DNA from: Pectobacterium aroidearum
GTDB taxonomy: Bacteria; Pseudomonadota; Gammaproteobacteria; Enterobacterales; Enterobacteriaceae
Reading direction: 5' to 3'
NCBI RefSeq assembly: GCF_041228105.1
Contig: NZ_CP166097.1
Coordinates: forward strand, 4,712,001 to 4,776,000
DNA: 64,000 bases
Positions 35,514 through 46,428 of the stretch are shown here, one piece after another. Within the stretch, counting starts at the first letter, position 1, and each line of letters opens with the position of its first letter. The notes beneath the pieces were generated by a model that worked only from the letters and a program-made list of their open reading frames with translations, made no database searches and had not been told where the DNA came from. Position numbers and translations under genes: made by a program.

Positions 35514-36605
35514 ATGAACACCAGAAAAATCACCGTTGGACAGGAAATAAAGCGTCATCTTCTTACCGGTATTTCCTGGATGATCCCGCTCATTGTCGCA
35601 GCCGGGATCTGTATTGCCCTCGGTCAGGTTATCGGCGGCCCGGATGTCGGCAAGCAAACCGGCAGTATTGCGTGGATGCTCAACCAGATCGGCGGTTGGG
35701 GGATGGGGCTGATTGTTCCGCTCATCAGCGCCGCCATCGCTTATTCCATTGCCGACCGCCCCGGCTTCGCTCCCGGCCTGATCGTAGGTTTTATCTGCGG
35801 TCAGATTCAAACCGGATTTATCGGCGGTATTCTCGGCGGCTTCTTAGTCGGCTACACCGTGCTGCTGCTGCGCCGCTACATCAAGCTGCCCACCTCAATG
35901 CAGGGGCTGATGCCCGTCATGATCCTGCCGCTGCTCAGCACCATTATCGCCGGGCTGCTGATGATGACGTTTATCGGCCAGCCCATCGTCTGGCTGCAAA
36001 AAGCGCTAATTCATCTGCTGGAATCCATGCAGGGCGGCTCGAAATTCCTGATGGGGGCGATTTTAGGTGCGATGGCGACCTTCGATTTCGGCGGACCGGT
36101 GAACAAGACGATGTCGCTCTTCGCGGACGGCATGCTGGTCGATGGTATCTACGGACCGGAAGCCGTCAAATTTGTCGGCTCAATGATTCCGCCCTTCGGC
36201 ATCACGCTGTCCTTCCTGCTAACCCGCTACAAATACACCCGCGCAGAAAAAGAGGCGCTGAAAGCCGCCTTCCCGATGGGGATCTGCATGATTACCGAAG
36301 GTGTCATCCCCATTGCCGCACGTGACCTGTTCAGAGTCGTTGCCAGTTGCGTCGTTGCCTCCGCTATCGCGGGCGGACTCATCATGGTCTGGGGCGTGGA
36401 GGCGCCCGTGCCACACGGCGGCATGTTTGTCGTCCCGCTGTTTACCAAGCCGCTGATGTTCTGTCTGGCGCTCGGTATCGGCACGGCAATCTGCGGCGTG
36501 ATGCTGTCGCTGATTAAGAAACGCGTGACGCAGGCAGATGAAGAGTTCGACGACGTTGACGACAGCAGCGTGCGTGACGAAGACATTAAATTCACTCTCG
36601 AATAA
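35514..36605 (+). CDS. PTS EIIC component, fructose-type membrane permease
   Basis: A 363-residue membrane protein with about 9-10 helices. Family motifs: GISWMIPLIVAAGICIALG, RPGFAPGLIVGFICGQIQTG, GFIGGILGGFLVGYTVL, FDFGGPVNKTMSLFADGM and ITEGVIPIAARDLFRV, the last holding the sugar-contact Glu. The acidic tail (EEFDDVDDSSVRDEDIKF) is unusual in amount. ATG at 35514 is preferred to 35481, as the family starts here. It supplies the channel for the PTS sugar whose identity is not known. Confidence 0.9.
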   Translation: MNTRKITVGQEIKRHLLTGISWMIPLIVAAGICIALGQVIGGPDVGKQTGSIAWMLNQIGGWGMGLIVPLISAAIAYSIADRPGFAPGLIVGFICGQIQTGFIGGILGGFLVGYTVLLLRRYIKLPTSMQGLMPVMILPLLSTIIAGLLMMTFIGQPIVWLQKALIHLLESMQGGSKFLMGAILGAMATFDFGGPVNKTMSLFADGMLVDGIYGPEAVKFVGSMIPPFGITLSFLLTRYKYTRAEKEALKAAFPMGICMITEGVIPIAARDLFRVVASCVVASAIAGGLIMVWGVEAPVPHGGMFVVPLFTKPLMFCLALGIGTAICGVMLSLIKKRVTQADEEFDDVDDSSVRDEDIKFTLE

Positions 36606-36616
36606 CAGGAGCCGCC

Positions 36617-37468
36617 ATGTATGCCGCAATGAAAGCCCTCATTGATGACGCGTATCAACAGCAGTATGCCGTGCTCGCCATCAACTGTTTCAATCTGGAG
36701 ACCGCCCGTGCGGCCATTGCCGCCGCCGAGCAACAGCGTGCGCCGCTGATCCTGAATGTTTATCAAGGACACAGCGCGCACTTTCCGCCGCACCTCGCGG
36801 TGCCACTGGCCAAAGCGCTGGCCGAGCAGACCACCGTTCCCGTGGCGCTCAGTCTGGATCACGGTACGGCATTCAACCTGATTGGTCAGGCATTCCGCGC
36901 CGGTTTTACCGGGCTGATGATCGATGCTTCCAGTCACCCACTGGCGGAAAACATCCTGCGTACGCAACAGGTGGTGACCATCGCTGCGACAGCGGGAGTC
37001 TGTGTGGAAGGCGAGCTGGGTCATATCGCCGACGCGCCCGTCTACGACCAAGAGGACGCCGCAGTGAAAATGACGCAGGTGGAAGACGTCGTTCCCTTTA
37101 TCCGCCAAACCGGTATCGACCTGCTTGCTGTGTCGGTCGGCACCGCCCACGGCATGTACCCGCCGGGGGTAACGCCACGGATTGATTTCGAGCGACTTGA
37201 AGCCCTGCATCGGGAATCAACGGTGCCATTGGCGCTGCACGGCGGCAGCGGCACCAAGGCTGACGATATTCGCCGCGTCAGCCGTCACGGTGTCGCCAAA
37301 ATCAACGTCGGCGCGGCCGTTTTTGAGGCAGGAAAAACGGCATTGCAGCAGACGCTGCATCAGCATCCAACGACGGAGTTATCCGACTTACTGGCAACGA
37401 TGGAATCTGCCTGCCGCGACGTGGTCGTCGATTATCTCGGTTGGTCAGGTTCAGCCAACAAAGCCTGA
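36617..37468 (+). CDS. Class II aldolase of the fructose/tagatose-bisphosphate family (first copy)
   Basis: A 283-residue zinc-dependent aldolase related to GatY/KbaY. Catalytic and metal residues are in place: VALSLDHGTAF (Asp and first His), VEGELGHI, VGTAHGMYPPG (His), LALHGGSGTK (His) and a KINVG motif. The C-terminus GWSGSANKA is GatY-like. It cleaves or forms ketose (bis)phosphates via dihydroxyacetone phosphate. It lies 11 bp after EIIC with a good AGGAG ribosome site, and is followed by a second aldolase. Identity between the two copies is limited, so they are not a recent duplication. Confidence 0.88.
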   Translation: MYAAMKALIDDAYQQQYAVLAINCFNLETARAAIAAAEQQRAPLILNVYQGHSAHFPPHLAVPLAKALAEQTTVPVALSLDHGTAFNLIGQAFRAGFTGLMIDASSHPLAENILRTQQVVTIAATAGVCVEGELGHIADAPVYDQEDAAVKMTQVEDVVPFIRQTGIDLLAVSVGTAHGMYPPGVTPRIDFERLEALHRESTVPLALHGGSGTKADDIRRVSRHGVAKINVGAAVFEAGKTALQQTLHQHPTTELSDLLATMESACRDVVVDYLGWSGSANKA

Positions 37469-37556
37469 CCGTTCGCCTTTACCCGCTTTCACCATCAGTG
37501 GTTTTCCACTGGTATAGGAACGCTTTGCCCTTTATCCGACACAGGAGAGACATAAC

Positions 37557-38420
37557 ATGTTGATTTCAATGACTGACATCCTGAAACCCACGCGTGAACA
37601 CCGTTTCGCTATCGGCGCATTTAACGTGGCCGATAGCTGCTTTATCCGTGCCGTAGTGGAAGAAGCCGAAGCGACGAATACCCCGGCCATTATCTCTATC
37701 CACCCGAGCGAGCTGGAATTCGTTACCGATGAGTTCTTCGCCTATGTGCGAGAAAGAACGCTGCGCAGCCCCGTACCGTTTGTCATCCACCTCGATCATG
37801 GCGCCTCGATCGCACACGTTCTGCGTGCCATTCAGTGCGGATTTACCTCCGTCATGATCGATGGATCGCTGATGCCTTATGAAGAGAACGTGGCACTCAC
37901 CCGCGAAGTGGTGAAACTGGCGCATGCCGTTGGCGTTTCCGTCGAAGGGGAATTAGGCACGATTGGCGACACTGGCACCACGATAGAAGGCGGCGTCAGC
38001 AAAGTGATCTATACCGACCCTGAACAGGCGGAAGATTTCGTCAACCGAACCGGCGTTGATACGTTAGCCGTCGCCATCGGTACGGCGCACGGTATTTACC
38101 CCAAAGACCTGAAGCCAGAACTGCAAATGCATATCCTGCGGGATATTTCGCAGCGGGTCTCGATTCCGCTTGTCTTGCACGGCGGTTCGGCCAACCCGGA
38201 CGCCGAAATTGCCGAAGCGGTGACGCTTGGCGTGGGCAAAATCAATATCTCCAGCGACATGAAATTCGCCTATTTCCAGAAAGCGCGAGAAATCCTCAGC
38301 CGTGAAACCTGGTGGGACCCTAATGCCATCTATCCGGAACCGATTAAGGCGGCAAAAGAGGTGATTCGCTATAAAATGGCGCTCTTCGGCTCAACGGGAA
38401 AAGCCAGTTTATATCGATAG
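37557..38420 (+). CDS. Class II aldolase of the fructose/tagatose-bisphosphate family (second copy)
   Basis: A 287-residue class II aldolase. The zinc and catalytic motifs VIHLDHGASIAHVLRA, VEGELGTIGDTG, IGTAHGIYPKD, LVLHGGSANPD and VGKINISSDMKFAY are all present, closest to the ketose-bisphosphate aldolase subgroup. It has a strong AGGAGAG ribosome site and is last of the operon, ended by a hairpin. With the first copy it may provide aldolases of different stereochemistry or form a hetero-oligomer. Which sugar phosphate is cleaved cannot be told from sequence. Confidence 0.88.
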   Translation: MLISMTDILKPTREHRFAIGAFNVADSCFIRAVVEEAEATNTPAIISIHPSELEFVTDEFFAYVRERTLRSPVPFVIHLDHGASIAHVLRAIQCGFTSVMIDGSLMPYEENVALTREVVKLAHAVGVSVEGELGTIGDTGTTIEGGVSKVIYTDPEQAEDFVNRTGVDTLAVAIGTAHGIYPKDLKPELQMHILRDISQRVSIPLVLHGGSANPDAEIAEAVTLGVGKINISSDMKFAYFQKAREILSRETWWDPNAIYPEPIKAAKEVIRYKMALFGSTGKASLYR

Positions 38421-38440
38421 ATACATCACACAATCTGACC

Positions 38441-38468
38441 AAGGCAAGAGAGGATTCTCTTGCCTTTT
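38441..38468 (+). terminator. Terminator of the PTS-aldolase operon
   Basis: Eleven-bp stem AAGGCAAGAGA / TCTCTTGCCTT with a GGAT loop, ending in TTTT, 20 bp after the stop. Confidence 0.75.
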
Positions 38469-38622
38469 CCTCCGACTACATTATTTCAATAGAACACCAT
38501 TCTGCTTCTTATTGTTGATATTCAGTCAACAGTGTTATGCGCTACCGCACATTTTTCTGCACGAATCTCTCCTCTAGACTACGCCCAACATCGTCGTTGA
38601 TAATCGATTCGAGAGCAGACCT

Positions 38623-39204
38623 ATGCAAAACATTTTACTGATTGATGCAGGCAAATCATTCGCTCACTCCAAAGGTGAGTTGAACCATACCCTTACCGAG
38701 GTCGCCGCCAGTTTCCTGCGCGACAAAGGTCACGACGTCCGCGTGACGGTCGTGGACAGCGGCTACGATATTGAACAGGAAATTCAGAACTACCTGTGGG
38801 CGGACACTATCATTTACCAGATGCCAGGATGGTGGATGGATACGCCGTGGATCCTGAAGAAATACATCGATGAGGTGTTTACCGCTGGCCACGGCTCGCT
38901 TTACGCCAGCGATGGCCGCAGCCGTTCGGATGCCAGCAAAAAATACGGTTCTGGCGGGCTGTTACAAGGCCGCAAATATATGCTGTCTCTAACGTGGAAT
39001 GCGCCGCTGGAAGCCTTTGACGATCCTGAACAGTTCTTCCACGGTGTGGGCGTGGACGGCGTATACCTGCCGTTCCATAAAGCGAACCAGTTCATCGGGT
39101 TATCCCCCTTGCCGACCTTCATCTGCAACGATGTGATAAAGGCACCGGACGTCCCTGCTTATCTTGCAAACTATCGCCAGCATCTGGATGAGCTCTTTGC
39201 CTAA
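38623..39204 (+). CDS. mdaB: NAD(P)H quinone oxidoreductase, MdaB-like flavodoxin-fold protein
   Basis: A 193-residue flavoprotein closely similar to E. coli MdaB (modulator of drug activity B), a two-electron quinone reductase protecting against redox cyclers. Conserved stretches: YQMPGWWMDTPWILKKYIDE, GSLYASDGRSRSDASKKYGS, then MLSLTWNAPLEAF and FFHGVGVDGVYLPFHKANQF. E. coli mdaB also lies next to the par genes, though in a different setting. The divergence at some positions and the different neighbours leave room for a paralogue. Confidence 0.85.
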   Translation: MQNILLIDAGKSFAHSKGELNHTLTEVAASFLRDKGHDVRVTVVDSGYDIEQEIQNYLWADTIIYQMPGWWMDTPWILKKYIDEVFTAGHGSLYASDGRSRSDASKKYGSGGLLQGRKYMLSLTWNAPLEAFDDPEQFFHGVGVDGVYLPFHKANQFIGLSPLPTFICNDVIKAPDVPAYLANYRQHLDELFA

Positions 39205-39227
39205 TCGCCGTTTCACGCGTCTCTCCA

Positions 39228-39253
39228 CCGCTGTGAGTCACATCTCACAGCGG
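39228..39253. terminator. Bidirectional terminator between mdaB and the LysR gene
   Basis: Ten-bp stem CCGCTGTGAG / CTCACAGCGG with a 6-base loop. It overlaps the LysR stop codon. T-rich on the right side (ATTTTCC) for the plus strand. Confidence 0.65.
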
Positions 39254-40141
39254 ATTTTCCGTGAGCGTCTCGCTCATGAAATCCAGAAAACAGGTAATGC
39301 GCGCCGCCAATTGGCTATTGCGGTAATACACCGCGTAAACCGGCAAGCTAGCCTCCACGGTCTCCTCGGTGAGGATCGGCACCAGCCGCCCCGCCGCCAA
39401 ATCGTCCCGAATCAGGAAGGTAGACATGCGCACAATCCCTTCGCCCCGCAGCGCCAACTGACGCAATATCTCACCGTTTGATGCCAGCAACGCGGGCGTG
39501 ATGGGATAGAAATTCTGAAGTCCGTGCCGTAATGGCCAGTGATTCAGCGACTCCACCTGAGTAAACCCCAGGCAAATATGATCGGCCAATGACTCAACCG
39601 TCATCGGCGTACCATGCTGCTGGAGATAATCAGGGCTGGCGACGATGTGTAGCTTGCTTGCGCCGAGCGGTCGGGCGTGAATGGTGGAATCTTTTAACGT
39701 ACCGATGCGAATCGCGATATCGGTATGCTGCTCAAGTAAATCAATAACGAAATCATCGGTATTGAGCTCAAGAATGATTTTAGGATACCGGCGGCGAAAC
39801 TCCGGCACCAGCGGCACGATCACATGCTGCATAAACGCCGAGGCCGAATTGACCCGCAGCCGCCCGCTCGGTTGCTCGTGGCGCAGCAGTACCTGCTCTT
39901 CAGCGTGTTCCACCGCGTGAAGCACGCCACGGGCGTGCTCAAGAAACATCGTGCCTTCTTCGGAAAGGGAGAGACGTCGCGTGGTTCGATGCAGCAAAGT
40001 CGTGCCCAGTTTGTCCTCCAGACGCCGCAGCGCCCGACTGATGCCCGACGTCGTTTGTCCCAGCTGTTCCGCTGCCGCCGTGATCGAACCAGTGTCGATC
40101 ACCACCACAAAAGCCTGAAGTTCCTCAAGCGTGACTTTCAT
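39245..40141 (-). CDS. LysR-family transcriptional regulator
   Basis: A 298-residue LysR-type regulator. The winged helix-turn-helix at residues 1-60 reads SITAAAEQLGQTTSGISRAL; the effector domain carries the usual substrate-binding fold (LRVNSASAFMQHVIVPLVPEF). Start ATG at 40141 is preferred over a GTG at 40153. LysR regulators frequently control a neighbouring divergent gene, but here the flanking genes are a convergent mdaB-like gene and a downstream-facing aldo/keto reductase, so the target is unclear; the two enzymes, both redox-related, are the candidates. Confidence 0.9.
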   Translation of the reverse strand: MKVTLEELQAFVVVIDTGSITAAAEQLGQTTSGISRALRRLEDKLGTTLLHRTTRRLSLSEEGTMFLEHARGVLHAVEHAEEQVLLRHEQPSGRLRVNSASAFMQHVIVPLVPEFRRRYPKIILELNTDDFVIDLLEQHTDIAIRIGTLKDSTIHARPLGASKLHIVASPDYLQQHGTPMTVESLADHICLGFTQVESLNHWPLRHGLQNFYPITPALLASNGEILRQLALRGEGIVRMSTFLIRDDLAAGRLVPILTEETVEASLPVYAVYYRNSQLAARITCFLDFMSETLTENPL

Positions 40142-40317
40142 ACGCGCGTACACCTGCCATCGATTCGGTATTTACCAAGCGTTATCGTGTGCTCGCATCA
40201 TACCGCAGTCACTTGTAAATGGCTGCCACGTCAAACACCGCTCTGCCGAAGCGACTTATTTACCCGGCAGGGATAAAACCGCCGAGAAATGTTTTAGGCA
40301 ATGACACATCAACGCCT

Positions 40318-41331
40318 CTATGCCTGCTTTTTAGCCTGCGTCTGCGGGGTATTCTGTGCCATGACGCCGACCAGTTTATGTGGCTGGTAGCTTTCTTCCA
40401 GATAGCGAATTTCATCGTCGCTCAGCGTCAAATCCACCGCTTTCACCGCGCCGTCGATATGGTGTTTCTTCGTTGCCCCGACCACGGGGGCGGTAACTTT
40501 GGTGAGCAGCCACGCCAGTGAAATCTCGGTCATTGACACGCGGTGTCGGGCGGCAAGCTCAGCTACGCGGTCGATGATGATTCGATCCTGTTCTGCCGTT
40601 GTATCGTATTTCCCTTTGGCGTAGGCATCCTCCTTTAAACGCAGGGACTCGACTCCCTCCAAACGCGACAACCGCCCGCTTGCCAACGCGCTGTAAGGCG
40701 TCAGTGCAATATTATCTTCAGCGCATAAACCGAATAGCTCGCGCTCATCTTCGCGCATAATCAGGTTGTAATGGCTTTGCACTGAGACGAATGGCGTCAG
40801 ATTTTCGCGTTCCGCTATCGCATTCGCCTTCGCCAGTTGCCACGCGTGGCAGTTGGAAATGCCAATGGCACGCACCTTGCCCGCTTTCACCGCGCGATGT
40901 AGCGCATCGAGCACATCCAGAATCGGCGTGTTGTAATCCCAGATATGACAGATGTAGAGATCGATATAATCCATACCGAGGTTTTGCAGACTTTGGTCGA
41001 GCGACTGCGCGATAGCATGCTGCCCGCTGAGCCCGTCTGAAATCTGTTGCTGAGTGCGCGGCAGGAACTTGGTGGCAACCACCACATCATCGCGTTTCGC
41101 CATATCGCGCAGGGCCTTGCCGACATAGCGCTCACTGGAACCGCGTTGATAGGCGATGGCGGTGTCATAAAAGTTGATGCCATTCTCCAGGCCATAACGG
41201 ATGATCTCGCGGCTTTCCGCTTCTCCAAGCGTCCAACTATGCTGTCCTGTGGATGCGTCGCCGAACCCCATACAGCCCATACATATACGGGAAACGGTGA
41301 GGCCGCTGTTGCCAAGTTTGGTGTATTGCAT
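40318..41331 (-). CDS. Aldo/keto reductase
   Basis: A 337-residue NADPH-dependent aldo/keto reductase, close to the YajO/YghZ type group. The catalytic tetrad is Asp and Tyr in INFYDTAIAYQRGSSE, Lys in VVVATKFLPR and His in LYICHIWDY. The cofactor loop is PVVGATKKHHIDGAVKAV near residue 285. It should reduce carbonyls of low specificity. It lies between parE and the LysR gene, each on the minus strand; a hairpin separates it from parE. Start ATG has GGGAGAAACC upstream. Confidence 0.88.
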   Translation of the reverse strand: MQYTKLGNSGLTVSRICMGCMGFGDASTGQHSWTLGEAESREIIRYGLENGINFYDTAIAYQRGSSERYVGKALRDMAKRDDVVVATKFLPRTQQQISDGLSGQHAIAQSLDQSLQNLGMDYIDLYICHIWDYNTPILDVLDALHRAVKAGKVRAIGISNCHAWQLAKANAIAERENLTPFVSVQSHYNLIMREDERELFGLCAEDNIALTPYSALASGRLSRLEGVESLRLKEDAYAKGKYDTTAEQDRIIIDRVAELAARHRVSMTEISLAWLLTKVTAPVVGATKKHHIDGAVKAVDLTLSDDEIRYLEESYQPHKLVGVMAQNTPQTQAKKQA

Positions 41332-41432
41332 GGTTTCTCCCTGTGCTGAATACGCTTATTGAGACAGCGCTTTTCCGTTGCTGGGTTATCAGGTTAGGTT
41401 ACTGGCAGGATCGGGATAAAACAGAGGAATAT

Positions 41433-41472
41433 GCCTGTTTTCGCAGTTCGAGTGAACATCTCGAAAACAGGC
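41433..41472 (-). terminator. Hairpin after parE
   Basis: GCCTGTTTTCG (41433-41443) and CGAAAACAGGC (41462-41472) form a perfect 11-bp stem with a 18-base loop, about 50 bp downstream of the parE stop. There is no clean T-run on the minus strand. Confidence 0.55.
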
Positions 41473-41524
41473 GATAATACGGGTTAACGAATCGCTTCTG
41501 AGCGTACGGTGAATCGTGTGGCGG

Positions 41525-43456
<1,932 letters not shown>

Positions 43457-43512
43457 TTAACGAACCGCGCCTTCGCGAGTCGTTTTTCAATCCATAATGC
43501 ATAGGTGGCGAT

Positions 43513-44094
43513 TCAGTCTGTCGTGAGCCCTAAGAAATTCACAATTGGCGTGAAAAAATGCTCAAATCCGACAAAGGCATGATTGCCCCCTGACTCCACA
43601 GTTTGACGGCAGGCGGTGTAATACGCGACTGCCTGACGATAATCCAGAACCTCATCCCCCGTCTGCAACAGCAGCCAGAGCAAATCCGGCGATTCCAGTC
43701 GGTCAACCTGCATGACCTTCAGATCGTAAACGTGCCGAGACTCTAGCACATATTGTTCACCGGTGTAGGGGTTCTGGTATTCGCCCAGATGGTCCAGCAA
43801 CAGTTCAAACGGCCTCACCGCGGGATTCACCACCACGGCAGGCAGCATAAAACACTGGGATAACCAAGTGGCATAATAACCACCGAGGGAAGAACCAACA
43901 ATCCCTACCGGGCGGCCAGCACGCTCCATAATCAACGATTCCATCATCTCGGCGGCCTCTGCCGGATAAGGCGGAAGCTGTGGAATTATCATATCAATTT
44001 CAGGATGCTGTTCTGCCAGCCACGTTTTCAGCGCAGTCGCTTTCGCCGACTGCGGCGTACTGTTGAAGCCGTGCAGATAAAGAAGCGTGGGCAT
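43513..44094 (-). CDS. yqiA: Esterase YqiA
   Basis: A 193-residue alpha/beta hydrolase. [17 protein letters not shown] is the oxyanion loop, [15 protein letters not shown] carries the nucleophile Ser, and [12 protein letters not shown] the catalytic His; the Asp is in [14 protein letters not shown]. coli YqiA hydrolyses short acyl-CoA and p-nitrophenyl esters. Start overlaps the cpdA stop by one base, so it is translated from the same mRNA. Confidence 0.92.
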   Translation of the reverse strand: MPTLLYLHGFNSTPQSAKATALKTWLAEQHPEIDMIIPQLPPYPAEAAEMMESLIMERAGRPVGIVGSSLGGYYATWLSQCFMLPAVVVNPAVRPFELLLDHLGEYQNPYTGEQYVLESRHVYDLKVMQVDRLESPDLLWLLLQTGDEVLDYRQAVAYYTACRQTVESGGNHAFVGFEHFFTPIVNFLGLTTD

Positions 44095-44921
44095 TAGTAA
44101 CCGTCCGAATCCATGTCAGGCAGGAATTCGCTGCCCGACAGACGATAGACTTCCGTTTCCAGACGACCATCCGGAAACAGGTCCAGATAGCGCCATCCCG
44201 GTGCGACATCATCAATCGTGAAGTTAGTGCAGTGCGGTTTAAACTGTACGCAAGTCGATGGCGTCGCCAACAAGCGGCGACCATGCCAGTCAAAATCCAT
44301 CTCCTGATGAATATGTCCACACAGCACGGTGTTCACCTGCGGATAACGATCCAGCACCGCAGACAGGCTATGCGCGTTACGCAGGCTGTGTTGATCGAGC
44401 CAGGTACAGCCGGAAGGATGCGGATGATGATGCAGCAGTAGCAACGTAAAGCGGTCGGGCTGACTTTTCAGGCTGCGCTCCAGCCATTCAAGCTGGTATT
44501 CGCTCAGCTCACCATGCGGGACGCCAAATACCTGACTATCCAATAAAATAATCTGCCACTTGTCACCCAGCAGCACATGCTTGGATGGCGCAATACCGGC
44601 CTCAGCCAATGCATCAACCATCGCCGGCTGGAAATCATGGTTACCGGGAAGCCATACGCAAGGTGCAGGGATCTGCGCAATGCCGCGCGAGAAGTGATGA
44701 TAGGCTTCCAGCGTGTGATCCTGCGCCAAATCGCCCGTCGCCACGATTAAATCGAACGCATCCTGCCGAGCCTTGATGGCATTCAGCACAGCGTGATAGC
44801 TACGATAGGTGTTGATACCCAGCAAGGTTTCATGCTCGCCCGCAAAAAGGTGGGTATCTGTTATTTGTAAAATCCTGACTCTGGCGCCACTCGCCACAGG
44901 CAGTGTCAACAGGCTTTCCAA
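44094..44921 (-). CDS. cpdA: 3',5'-cyclic AMP phosphodiesterase
   Basis: A 275-residue class III cAMP phosphodiesterase with the metallophosphoesterase fold. Metal ligands: Asp and His in [13 protein letters not shown], Asp in [11 protein letters not shown], Asn-His in [10 protein letters not shown], His in [11 protein letters not shown], and [11 protein letters not shown]. It lowers cAMP and so affects CRP-controlled genes, of which several candidates lie in this window. Located between yqiB and yqiA as in E. coli. Confidence 0.95.
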   Translation of the reverse strand: MESLLTLPVASGARVRILQITDTHLFAGEHETLLGINTYRSYHAVLNAIKARQDAFDLIVATGDLAQDHTLEAYHHFSRGIAQIPAPCVWLPGNHDFQPAMVDALAEAGIAPSKHVLLGDKWQIILLDSQVFGVPHGELSEYQLEWLERSLKSQPDRFTLLLLHHHPHPSGCTWLDQHSLRNAHSLSAVLDRYPQVNTVLCGHIHQEMDFDWHGRRLLATPSTCVQFKPHCTNFTIDDVAPGWRYLDLFPDGRLETEVYRLSGSEFLPDMDSDGY

Positions 44922-45028
44922 ATGGTGTCCTTGGTTACGTAAATCTGTCTCTACCCGTCATCTCTCAAATTGCAGAATACACTAGCTTCCCTTGATGGCT
45001 CGGCTATCGCCACCCTGCGTCTTGAAAT

Positions 45029-45460
45029 CTATTGGGTATCAAAAACCGGTATCGACATCGAACCATACGCCAAACAATACTTCAGCCAATCAGCAAGAAA
45101 CTGATTAATTTGATGCTTTTCGTCACGCTGATGTAACTTCTTATTAGGATAATCATAACGTGCTTTGAAGCGAAAGATCTGCTGGCTGGCACACACTTCC
45201 GCAACCAATGCATCATGATACAACCTAACGCTCATCATTGGCAGACTCCAGTAGCTGACAGCGGGCGCTGTCTGCTTAATTTCGACCAATGAGGTATAGC
45301 GGGTAGACTCAAGAATCGTCAGTTGATAGATCGCATTATTGACGTGATAAACCGCGATTTCACCGACTTCATCAATTTTAGGCAACAAACGCCGTAATTG
45401 CATGAAGTTGGTTTCACATAGCCTCATCATGGCAGGGAAATCCGGAGTATAACGTTTCAT
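45029..45460 (-). CDS. yqiB: DUF1249 family protein YqiB
   Basis: A 143-residue soluble protein matching E. coli YqiB (DUF1249), start [20 protein letters not shown], with [18 protein letters not shown] and [20 protein letters not shown] as typical conserved parts. Function unknown. It is 3 bp after nudF and surely co-transcribed with it. Confidence 0.92.
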   Translation of the reverse strand: MKRYTPDFPAMMRLCETNFMQLRRLLPKIDEVGEIAVYHVNNAIYQLTILESTRYTSLVEIKQTAPAVSYWSLPMMSVRLYHDALVAEVCASQQIFRFKARYDYPNKKLHQRDEKHQINQFLADWLKYCLAYGSMSIPVFDTQ

Positions 45461-45463
45461 AAA

Positions 45464-46096
45464 TCAATCCACCCACGCGCGTTTCAGTTCTTCATGGTGC
45501 AACGCCAACCATTGCAAGGCAATGACAGACGCGGCGTTATCAACGATGCCTTCTTCAACCCATTGATAACTTTGTTCACGGCTCACGACATGTACGCGAA
45601 TATCTTCATTCTCTTCCGACAGACCATGAATGCCTTTTGCCGTTCGCGTATCGACTTCGCCGACCATCACCGCCAGACGTTCGCTGGTGCCACCGGGGCT
45701 AGCGAGATAGTTGATTATCGGTCGACAACGGCCAACCCTTAGCCCCGCTTCTTCCTGCGCTTCGCGCCGCGCCACTTCTTCGTGGCTTTCTCCCGGTTCA
45801 ATCATGCCAGCCACCAGCTCAAACAGCCAGGGAGACGCGCTGGTGTCATAGGCAGCAATGCGAATCTGTTCTATTAATACCACTTCATCACGTACGGGAT
45901 CGTAAGGCAGCAACACCACGGCATGGCCACGCTCCAGGATCTCACGGCTAACTTCACCGCTCATACCGCCATTAAACAAGCGATGACGAAAACGATAAAG
46001 CTCCAGCGAAAAAAAACCGTCGTACAGCGTTTCGCGTGCAATAATTTCTACATCATCTTTGGTGAAAGTAACCGGACCGGATACGGAAGACGCCAT
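45464..46096 (-). CDS. nudF: ADP-ribose diphosphatase (Nudix)
   Basis: A 210-residue Nudix hydrolase that cleaves ADP-ribose to AMP and ribose-5-phosphate. The Nudix box is intact: G-x5-E-x7-REUXEEXGU appears as GESHEEVARREAQEEAG in residues around 110-126. FFSLELYRFRHRLFNGGMSG and VHVVSREQSYQWVEEG match E. coli NudF. The gene is divergent from tolC, sharing a 332-bp promoter region with a marbox-like site. Confidence 0.95.
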   Translation of the reverse strand: MASSVSGPVTFTKDDVEIIARETLYDGFFSLELYRFRHRLFNGGMSGEVSREILERGHAVVLLPYDPVRDEVVLIEQIRIAAYDTSASPWLFELVAGMIEPGESHEEVARREAQEEAGLRVGRCRPIINYLASPGGTSERLAVMVGEVDTRTAKGIHGLSEENEDIRVHVVSREQSYQWVEEGIVDNAASVIALQWLALHHEELKRAWVD

Positions 46097-46319
46097 AGCT
46101 GCACTCCTGTAACAAGTATTAATGGAATCCGGTATTGTATGGTGGATTCCGCTGTCATTATACTCATCATTGTTTTTGAACGTTTATTAGGCGTGACGTC
46201 GGCGAAGGGGATTTCCGTCCATCGCATCACGTTTCGGTACCTTACTGAACAGCAAAACGTCGCACTGGATCATCCAACGGGTCAATTTACCTGACCATTT
46301 GGACATATTCCGCTGAAAG

Positions 46320-46338
46320 ATGGCACGTTCAGCTACCT
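46320..46338 (+). promoter_or_regulatory. Marbox-like site upstream of tolC
   Basis: ATGGCACGTTCAGCTACCT agrees with the MarA/SoxS/Rob consensus AYnGCACnnWnnRYYAAAY at all but two positions. It lies about 90 bp before the tolC start and a possible -10 TAGAAT is at 46360-46365. The E. coli tolC promoter has a known marbox. The rest of the 332-bp divergent nudF-tolC gap shows only a 7-bp inverted repeat GGAATCC/GGATTCC (46124-46149). Confidence 0.6.
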
Positions 46339-46428
46339 TATCCTATTGGCAGATTCTGATAGAATCGACAATTATTCGTCTACAGACAGCGCTACCATAG
46401 CGAGATTGCTGCACAACAAGGAATGCAA

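Noticed and set aside
36617..38420. Two aldolases as a recent tandem duplication
   Set aside because: They share only active-site motifs and differ in length, C-terminus and most residues, so they are ancient paralogues.
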